DNA of 44,753 nt from assembly GCA_013388795.1 (NCBI GenBank), contig JACAEP010000233.1:1-44753 (forward strand), read 5' to 3'. Below are positions 40,458-44,753 of this stretch, piece after piece. Below the pieces are notes generated by a model that saw only the letters and a program-made list of their open reading frames with translations, was not told where the DNA came from and did not search any database. This DNA comes from Chloroflexota bacterium (GTDB taxonomy: Bacteria; Chloroflexota; Anaerolineae; Anaerolineales; Villigracilaceae). The number at the start of each line of letters is the position of its first letter. The first letter of the stretch is position 1. The position numbers were made by a program, and so were the translations under genes.

Positions 40458-41342
40458 ATGAACAAAAAAATTATTGCAGTCACCGGCGCGACCGGTCAGC
40501 AGGGCGGGGCAGTCGCCCGCAAATTGTTGGCAGAAGGTTGGCAGGTTCGCGCATTGACGCGCGATGTGAATAAGCCCGCCGCGCAGGAACTCAAGGCGCT
40601 TGGCGCAGAGATCGTGGCAGGCGACCTTGATAACCGCGCCGAACTTGACGCCGCATTCAAAGGTGTGTATGGCGTTTTCAGTGTGCAGAATTTCTGGCTG
40701 CCCAATGTGGGTGCAGAGGGTGAAATTCGCCAGGGTAAATTAGTGGCAGATGCCGCCAAAGCCGCCGGAGTGCGGCATCTTGTGTATTCTTCCGTCGGCG
40801 GCGCAGACCGCGCCCCAGGTGTGCGGCATTTCGAAAGTAAGTGGGAGATCGAGAAGTACATCCAGTCACTTAACATTCCCTTCACCATTCTGCGCCCCGT
40901 CGCATTCATGGATAACTACAACTGGAGCCGGGCTTATATTTTGAGCGGCACATTTACCATCTTTGGACTGCGCGCGGACAAAACTTTACAGATCATCGCG
41001 GCAGAAGACATTGGCGTATTTGCCGCCCTCGCTTTTGCAGATCCGAATGAATATCTTGGCAAAACGCTGGAGATCGCCGGTGATGAACTGACCGAACCGC
41101 AGATCGCTGAAACCCTGGCAAAAGTGATTGGACGTCCGGTCAACATTGCCAAAAAGGAAGAGAATGACCAGGAGATGAACGCCATGCTGCGCTTCTTTAA
41201 CGGCGAAGGCTACACCGCTAACATACCCGCGCTTCGCAAAGTCCACCCGGGCTTGTTGAACTTTGAACAATATCTTCGCAAGAACGGCTGGGAGAATCAA
41301 CAGCCCATCCCGATTCCTGAAAACACCGGTTGGGGTTCGTAA
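40458..41342 (+). CDS. NmrA-like NAD(P)-binding protein
   Basis: A 294-residue atypical short-chain-dehydrogenase fold protein. The Rossmann motif VTGATGQQGGAVARKLL is at 8-24 (GxxGxxG type), a following ALTRD segment suggests NADP preference, and the C-terminal half has the NmrA/HSCARG pattern (HFESKWEIEKYIQSLNIPFTILRP, whose start lacks the Tyr-x-x-x-Lys dyad of true dehydrogenases). Such proteins often sense NADPH/NADP ratio or act as quinone reductases. It starts four bases after the DUF5519 stop, with the MarR regulator first in the operon, suggesting a redox- or electrophile-response unit. Confidence 0.88.
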   Translation: MNKKIIAVTGATGQQGGAVARKLLAEGWQVRALTRDVNKPAAQELKALGAEIVAGDLDNRAELDAAFKGVYGVFSVQNFWLPNVGAEGEIRQGKLVADAAKAAGVRHLVYSSVGGADRAPGVRHFESKWEIEKYIQSLNIPFTILRPVAFMDNYNWSRAYILSGTFTIFGLRADKTLQIIAAEDIGVFAALAFADPNEYLGKTLEIAGDELTEPQIAETLAKVIGRPVNIAKKEENDQEMNAMLRFFNGEGYTANIPALRKVHPGLLNFEQYLRKNGWENQQPIPIPENTGWGS

Positions 41343-41349
41343 CAATGAA

Positions 41350-41385
41350 AATGCCTGCCATCGTGAAATCACAATGGCAGGCATT
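41350..41385 (+). terminator. Hairpin between the NmrA-like and split-barrel genes
   Basis: Perfect 12-bp stem AATGCCTGCCAT (41350-41361) with 41374-41385 and a 12-base loop. There is no T run, so it may be an mRNA-stabilising or attenuating hairpin rather than a full terminator. Confidence 0.5.
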
Positions 41386-41399
41386 CACTGAGGTCCATC

Positions 41400-41885
41400 A
41401 TGGAATTGACATCCAGCCAGCGTTCATTTCTTTCCGGCGTACATTTTGCGGTGGTTTCCACCATCGCATCCGATGGCATGCCGCACCAAACGGTCATGTG
41501 GTACATGCTGGATGGTGACAAGTTGCTGCTTAGCACGCCCAACGGCAGCTTGAAACACAAGCACCTTACCCGCGATAGCCGCATCTCGGTCTGTGTGGAG
41601 AAGGGCTACGCTTACGTCACCTTGACCGGGCGTGTGACTCTGAACGAAGAACCCGTCTCAGCCCGTGCTGATTATGACCGTCTCGGCAAGCGCTACCGCG
41701 GGACATTCAACCCTTTCATGATCCTCGACTTCATGCTGCGTGGATTAAGTTCCCGCCTCAAACGCCGCCTGAGCGGGGCGCCTGAACCCAAAGCGGATAC
41801 CAACCGGATGCAGGATATGCTCTCGCGTGAGCGCGTATCCCTGCACATGCAGATCGAAAAAGTTCACAGTAACAGCTTGGACTAG
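41400..41885 (+). CDS. Pyridoxamine-5'-phosphate oxidase-like flavin-binding split-barrel protein
   Basis: A 161-residue PNPOx-like split barrel. The N-terminal motif VVSTIASDGMPHQTVMWYMLDGD (about 18-40) with LLLSTPNGSLKHKHLTRDSRISV and AYVTLTGRVTLNEEP is typical of FMN- or F420-binding members (PPOX class, including deazaflavin-dependent ones). The C-terminal 50 residues have an unusual basic segment (RGLSSRLKRRLSG). Probable role: reduction of a small substrate or cofactor shuttling; it is not a clear pyridoxine-synthesis enzyme. TGAGGT precedes the ATG. It may be read through from the MarR operon and has a good terminator after it. Confidence 0.83.
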   Translation: MELTSSQRSFLSGVHFAVVSTIASDGMPHQTVMWYMLDGDKLLLSTPNGSLKHKHLTRDSRISVCVEKGYAYVTLTGRVTLNEEPVSARADYDRLGKRYRGTFNPFMILDFMLRGLSSRLKRRLSGAPEPKADTNRMQDMLSRERVSLHMQIEKVHSNSLD

Positions 41886-41927
41886 GCTATTTCAAAATAA
41901 ATTTCGTTTGCTTTAGAGGTGATTGCA

Positions 41928-41965
41928 AGACTGGTCAGAATAGCTCTGACCAGTCTTTATTTTGT
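41928..41965 (+). terminator. Terminator after the split-barrel gene
   Basis: Perfect 12-bp stem AGACTGGTCAGA (41928-41939) with 41945-41956, followed by TTATTTTG. Confidence 0.9.
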
Positions 41966-41970
41966 TTATT

Positions 41971-42055
41971 AGACTTCTTGCAAAAGTCCAGTTTTCACCC
42001 TGCTCAAGGCGGCGTCCTCGCCGCCAGGGACTGGGATCACTTATGCAAGAGGTCT
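41971..42055. repeat. 85-bp element with AGAC-TTCTTGCA inverted ends
   Basis: AGACTTCTTGCAAAAGT at the left end pairs with the complement of ACTTATGCAAGAGGTCT at the right (15 of 17 positions). An inner hairpin GGCGGCG/CGCCGCC sits near 42009-42025. No frame and no longer flanking duplication than ATT. It ends one base after the stop region of the DUF4367 gene (stop at 42054-42056), so its right end supplies that stop. Confidence 0.6.
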
Positions 42056-42803
42056 ATTGCTTTAGTGAAGCGGCAAGAGTGAGCACTTCTTCCAACGTTA
42101 ATTGGGTGGATTGGATCGAGATGTAGAAATCATTTTCCTGCCAGATCAACATGTCTATGGGTTCATTGATGGAGGGGAAGTCTTCTATCCACACGCCGGG
42201 CTGGTTGTTGACTTCCACTTCGGTGACGCGTTGTCCGCCAACGGGCATATCGATCTCACGCCCGTCAAAAACGGAGGTTTGGATTTCGAGCATACCGCCA
42301 TCTTTTGATGTGTATTTTGCAAAGATGCCTTTGCCATACAAGGTTCCAACGTCATCGATATATTCTGCGTCCACGATGTCTTTCATTTCATATCCGGCTG
42401 GGAGTTCGGTGGGCAGGTAGGGGAGAAACCCTGCACGGGTAACAGCAGTTTCGAGAGGCGAACCAGTTTCCGGCTGGGGAGGAAGCGGGGTTGATGTCGC
42501 TTGAGCCGTTATGATCTGTTCCGTCGAAGGTGGTGCGACGAAGACAGGGTCTCCGGCGGGGCGGTCACTTAAGTTGAAGATGCCAAGTTGTTGCAGAAAG
42601 TCTTTTGCCATAACGCGCACGGCAGGTGAGAAGGATATGGCGGCAATGAGCGCAGTGAGCAGGGCAAGAAAACCATACGCCAGACGGCTGCGAATTGGGC
42701 TTCGTGTGTTGGTGGTCATGGGTTGTGAGATCCTTTGATAGAGGTCTGCCGCAAATTGTTTACGCGGCGTTTTTTGAAATTTGTTGAGAAAGTCGTCATT
42801 CAT
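42054..42803 (-). CDS. Membrane protein with DUF4367 domain, probable partner of the ECF sigma factor
   Basis: A 249-residue protein: cytosolic N-terminus 1-42 rich in charged residues (NDDFLNKFQKTPRKQFAADL), one transmembrane helix at about 43-62 (LAYGFLALLTALIAAISF), and an extracytoplasmic part with a Pro/Thr linker and a DUF4367-like domain (about 110-249: GFLPYLPTELPAGYEM, VEVNNQPGVWIEDF, MLIWQENDFYISIQS). Topology and ATGA coupling to an ECF sigma gene fit an anti-sigma or sensor role, though no zinc-type anti-sigma motif (HxxxCxxC) is present. ATG 42803 is chosen because it overlaps the sigma stop. Confidence 0.82.
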   Translation of the reverse strand: MNDDFLNKFQKTPRKQFAADLYQRISQPMTTNTRSPIRSRLAYGFLALLTALIAAISFSPAVRVMAKDFLQQLGIFNLSDRPAGDPVFVAPPSTEQIITAQATSTPLPPQPETGSPLETAVTRAGFLPYLPTELPAGYEMKDIVDAEYIDDVGTLYGKGIFAKYTSKDGGMLEIQTSVFDGREIDMPVGGQRVTEVEVNNQPGVWIEDFPSINEPIDMLIWQENDFYISIQSTQLTLEEVLTLAASLKQ

Positions 42804-43336
42804 GGATGTGCCTCCCACTTGGAACGGAGGAATTGAACTGCACGATGAAGGGTCACGCCGACGTTGGATTCGGTCATCCCGGTGAGACTGGCGATGGCGC
42901 GGTTGGTGAGACCTGCGCCGTATTTGAGAGCCACCAACTCTCGTTCGTGTTCTGCAAGCCGGGAAAGCAGGATGGACAAGCGGGCAATATCTCGCCGTTG
43001 TTGTGCGGCATCCTCTGTATGGTCTTCGGACGGAAGCTCGGCGATTTGCTCCAATGTTGCAGTGGGGCGCCGCTTGCGATAATGATCAATGGCGACCCGC
43101 CGTGCAATGGTGAACAACCATGTGGAAAAGGCGGAGAGGTCGCTTTGGTATCGGTCGCGATTGCGCCATGCTTTTTCAAAGGTGTCCGCGGTGAGATCTT
43201 CGGCAAGGGCATCGTCGCCAACTTGATAGCGAAAGAAGTTGAAGATGCGCGGAAGTTCCTGCTGATACACTTCTTTGAAGTCTGCTTCAGATGCAGGCGC
43301 CCTGAAAAGGGTGGTCAAGCGGATTTTGGACATCAT
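42800..43336 (-). CDS. ECF-type RNA polymerase sigma factor
   Basis: A 178-residue sigma70-family protein of the extracytoplasmic-function group. Region 2 spans about 18-88 (FNFFRYQVGDDALAEDLTADTFEKAWR in outline, then TWLFTIARRVAIDHYRKRRP) and region 4 about 120-172 (LAEHERELVALKYGAGLTNRAIASLTGMTESNVGVTLHRA in outline). It redirects polymerase to a small regulon, controlled by the downstream membrane protein. ATG 43336 coincides with the predicted transcript start (TATAAT at 43343-43348, complement), with no Shine-Dalgarno; ATG 43333 is the alternative. It is divergent from the GcvT-family gene. Confidence 0.92.
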   Translation of the reverse strand: MMSKIRLTTLFRAPASEADFKEVYQQELPRIFNFFRYQVGDDALAEDLTADTFEKAWRNRDRYQSDLSAFSTWLFTIARRVAIDHYRKRRPTATLEQIAELPSEDHTEDAAQQRRDIARLSILLSRLAEHERELVALKYGAGLTNRAIASLTGMTESNVGVTLHRAVQFLRSKWEAHP

Positions 43337-43342
43337 CAAAAA

Positions 43343-43373
43343 ATTATACGGAGCAGGGGAAGAAGTATTACAA
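43343..43373 (-). promoter_or_regulatory. Promoter of the ECF sigma operon
   Basis: Minus-strand TTGTAA (complement 43368-43373), 19-base spacer, perfect TATAAT (43343-43348). The predicted start is the first base of ATG 43336, so the mRNA would be leaderless. Confidence 0.55.
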
Positions 43374-43390
43374 GAATTATCCGAAATCAG

Positions 43391-43419
43391 TTGTCAGTAA
43401 ATTATATATAATGTACAAT
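43391..43419 (+). promoter_or_regulatory. Promoter of the GcvT-family gene
   Basis: TTGTCA (43391-43396), 17-base spacer, TACAAT (43414-43419); an overlapping TATAAT lies at 43407-43412. The leader is about 20 bases with an AAGGAA Shine-Dalgarno. Confidence 0.6.
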
Positions 43420-43447
43420 CCGCGCCAATTCAAGGAATCATTCCCCC

Positions 43448-44650
43448 ATGCTAAATCTCAACCTCAAAACCACCCCCTTCCACGAACGGACGTCTGCCTT
43501 GTGCCAGCCGCAGAACTGGCGCAAGTGGGCGGGCTATTTTGTCGTCGGCTCGTATGAGCATGTGCTCGACCGCGAGTATTGGGCGATCCGCAACTCGGCG
43601 GCGCTGATTGATGTCTCGCCGTTGATCAAGTACGTCATCAAAGGCAAGGATGCCGCCGCGCTTCTGCACCGTGTTACCACCCGCGATGTCCACAAAATGA
43701 AAGTGGGACAAGTCGCCTACACCGGCTGGTGCGACGAAGAAGGCAAGATGATCGACGACGGCACCATCTCGCGCCTCGAAGAGACGACCTTCCGCCTGAC
43801 TGCCGCGGAACCGAATCTGCGCTGGCTGATGATGAATGCAGTTGGCATGGATGTTCAAATCACCGAAGTGACCGATGATGTGGCGGCGCTCAGTTTTCAG
43901 GGACCGAATACCCGCAAAGTGTTGAACCTCGTTTGCGAAAAGTCTGTGGATGATCTGAAGTATTTCCGCTTGATGACGAACAAAATTAATGGGGTAGAAG
44001 TCACCATTTCAAGAACAGGTTACACAGGTGATCTTGGTTATGAAATCTGGATGGATGCGAAAGATGCACTTCCGATCTGGGATAAGTTGATGGAAGTCGG
44101 CGGCGATTATGGCATTACCCCCGTCGGCATTCTCGCCATGGACATGGCGCGTGTGGAAGCGGGTCTCTTCATGCTCGACGTGGATTACACCTCCGCTTCT
44201 CATGCGTGGATCGAATCGCAAAAGTCTTCTCCCTTTGAACTTGGACTTGATTGGACAGTCGCACTCGATAAACCCGGCTACTTCGTCGGTCGCCGCGCCT
44301 TGGAAAAAGAGAAGCGCGAAGGCTCGGCGTGGAAGATGGTCGGCTTGGCAGTGGATTGGGTCGGCATGGAAAAATTATTCGGCAAAGTCGGCTTGCCCCC
44401 GCAAATCCCTGGCTCGGCAGTCCGCGCCAGTCTGCCTGTAATGGTGGGCGGTGTGCAGGTTGGGTATGCCTCCACTTCTACTTGGTCGCCATTACTCAAG
44501 ACTTACATTGCTCTTGCTCATATAGAAAGACCCTATTACGAAATTGGAACCAACGTAACGATGGAAATCACGGTCGAACATCATCGCCGCCAAGCGCCAG
44601 CAAAAGTGGTCAAGTTGCCGTTCTACGAACCGGAGTGGAAGAAGAAATAA
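43448..44650 (+). CDS. GcvT/DmdA-type folate-dependent aminomethyltransferase family protein
   Basis: A 400-residue protein of the GcvT fold. It has the three-domain pattern: N-terminal tetrahydrofolate-binding part (TPFHERTSALCQPQNWRKWAGYF region, DREYWAIRNSAALIDVSPLIKY), the central ISRTGYTGDLGYEIW motif with the folate-binding Glu, and a C-terminal barrel (VGYASTSTWSPLLKTYIALAHIERPY). It is slightly longer than classical GcvT (about 365). Its neighbours are not gcvH or gcvP; the next gene begins like an FAD/NAD(P)-binding oxidoreductase. A role in demethylating a methylated amine or sulfonium compound with transfer to tetrahydrofolate is therefore more likely than glycine cleavage. Confidence 0.85.
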   Translation: MLNLNLKTTPFHERTSALCQPQNWRKWAGYFVVGSYEHVLDREYWAIRNSAALIDVSPLIKYVIKGKDAAALLHRVTTRDVHKMKVGQVAYTGWCDEEGKMIDDGTISRLEETTFRLTAAEPNLRWLMMNAVGMDVQITEVTDDVAALSFQGPNTRKVLNLVCEKSVDDLKYFRLMTNKINGVEVTISRTGYTGDLGYEIWMDAKDALPIWDKLMEVGGDYGITPVGILAMDMARVEAGLFMLDVDYTSASHAWIESQKSSPFELGLDWTVALDKPGYFVGRRALEKEKREGSAWKMVGLAVDWVGMEKLFGKVGLPPQIPGSAVRASLPVMVGGVQVGYASTSTWSPLLKTYIALAHIERPYYEIGTNVTMEITVEHHRRQAPAKVVKLPFYEPEWKKK

Positions 44651-44651
44651 T

Positions 44652-44705
44652 GACCGCCGACGACCGACGATTGAAGTCGCGGTCGGCGGTCTATCGTCTG
44701 CGGTC
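44652..44705. repeat. Intergenic inverted repeat, GACCGC family (copy 3)
   Basis: GACCGCCGACGACCGACGA at the left and a complementary but rearranged series (GTCGCGGTCGGCGGTC, TCGTCTGCGGTC) at the right. It fills the 72-base spacer between the GcvT-family gene and the next frame. Confidence 0.6.
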
Positions 44706-44722
44706 AATCAAAGGACTTATTC

Positions 44723-44753
44723 ATGACATCCAACACATACGACGCAATCATCA
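44723..44753 (+). CDS. Start of a probable FAD/NAD(P)-binding oxidoreductase (truncated by window end)
   Basis: AAGGAC lies seven bases before ATG 44723. Only ten residues are visible, TSNTYDAIII-like (MTSNTYDAII), the usual beginning of a Rossmann fold (YDAIIIGGG) of FAD-dependent oxidoreductases. The assignment rests on this short motif and on its position after a GcvT-family gene, with which such oxidoreductases are often paired. Confidence 0.4.
   Translation, partial: MTSNTYDAII

Noticed and set aside
43448-44650. Glycine cleavage T protein (gcvT proper)
   Set aside because: No gcvH/gcvP neighbours and a longer protein; kept as a family-level assignment only.

Overview
The window most likely comes from a member of the Chloroflexota, probably class Anaerolineae. 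This is inference from gene content: many lipoproteins with Thr/Pro-rich linkers and NBR1-type Ig-like domains, membrane-anchored TPR proteins with 'TPTP' tails, a BMP-type nucleoside ABC operon, HrcA/CIRCE-type groESL control and paired ArsR-DUF2087 regulators. No rRNA or taxon-specific marker is present. The genes look like ordinary chromosomal genes, densely packed, often with 4-bp ATGA overlaps. I see no prophage, CRISPR array, transposase or plasmid function; the mobile DNA consists of short non-coding elements.

Layout. 1-1.7 kb: the end of a surface-polysaccharide region (O-antigen ligase-like protein, sulfotransferase). 1.8-4.3 kb: a membrane histidine kinase coupled to an alpha/beta hydrolase. 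4.4-10.9 kb, minus strand: rdgB, queG and five consecutive NBR1-Ig-like lipoproteins. 11.0-17.5 kb, minus: a complete BMP-type nucleoside importer (two permeases, double ATPase, binding lipoprotein) plus a second, divergent BMP lipoprotein, then an MFS transporter and trmD. 19.7-24.2 kb, plus: a multi-domain surface lipoprotein and two membrane-anchored TPR proteins. 24.3-28.1 kb: groES-groEL behind a perfect CIRCE operator, a PpiC-like lipoprotein and a single-pass secreted protein. 28.1-34.9 kb: branched-chain aminotransferase, two coupled ArsR-DUF2087 regulators, DUF711 protein, SpoU-type RNA methyltransferase, macro-domain protein, the infC-rpmI-rplT operon and thioredoxin. 35.0-36.1 kb: tRNA-Lys(UUU), a cluster of small non-coding repeats including a well-delimited MITE-like element, and a decayed hydrolase. 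36.1-44.8 kb: AAC(3)-like protein with an enoyl-CoA hydratase, steroid-reductase-like membrane protein, two small membrane proteins, a MarR operon with an operator palindrome, a flavin-binding split-barrel protein, an ECF sigma factor with its membrane partner, and a GcvT-family protein leading into a probable FAD oxidoreductase.

The most useful observations are: (i) infC has no ATG/GTG/TTG start that preserves its conserved N-terminus, and an ATA codon lies behind a good Shine-Dalgarno; (ii) several genes have a -10 box seven bases before the ATG and no Shine-Dalgarno, suggesting leaderless mRNAs; (iii) the five-gene NBR1-Ig lipoprotein array; (iv) a 121-bp element with 13-bp inverted ends and a 9-bp flanking duplication beside a truncated gene; (v) two regulator-linked palindromes that are probably autoregulatory operators. 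The nearest thing to an undescribed system is the NBR1-Ig lipoprotein array, whose function I cannot derive from the sequence.
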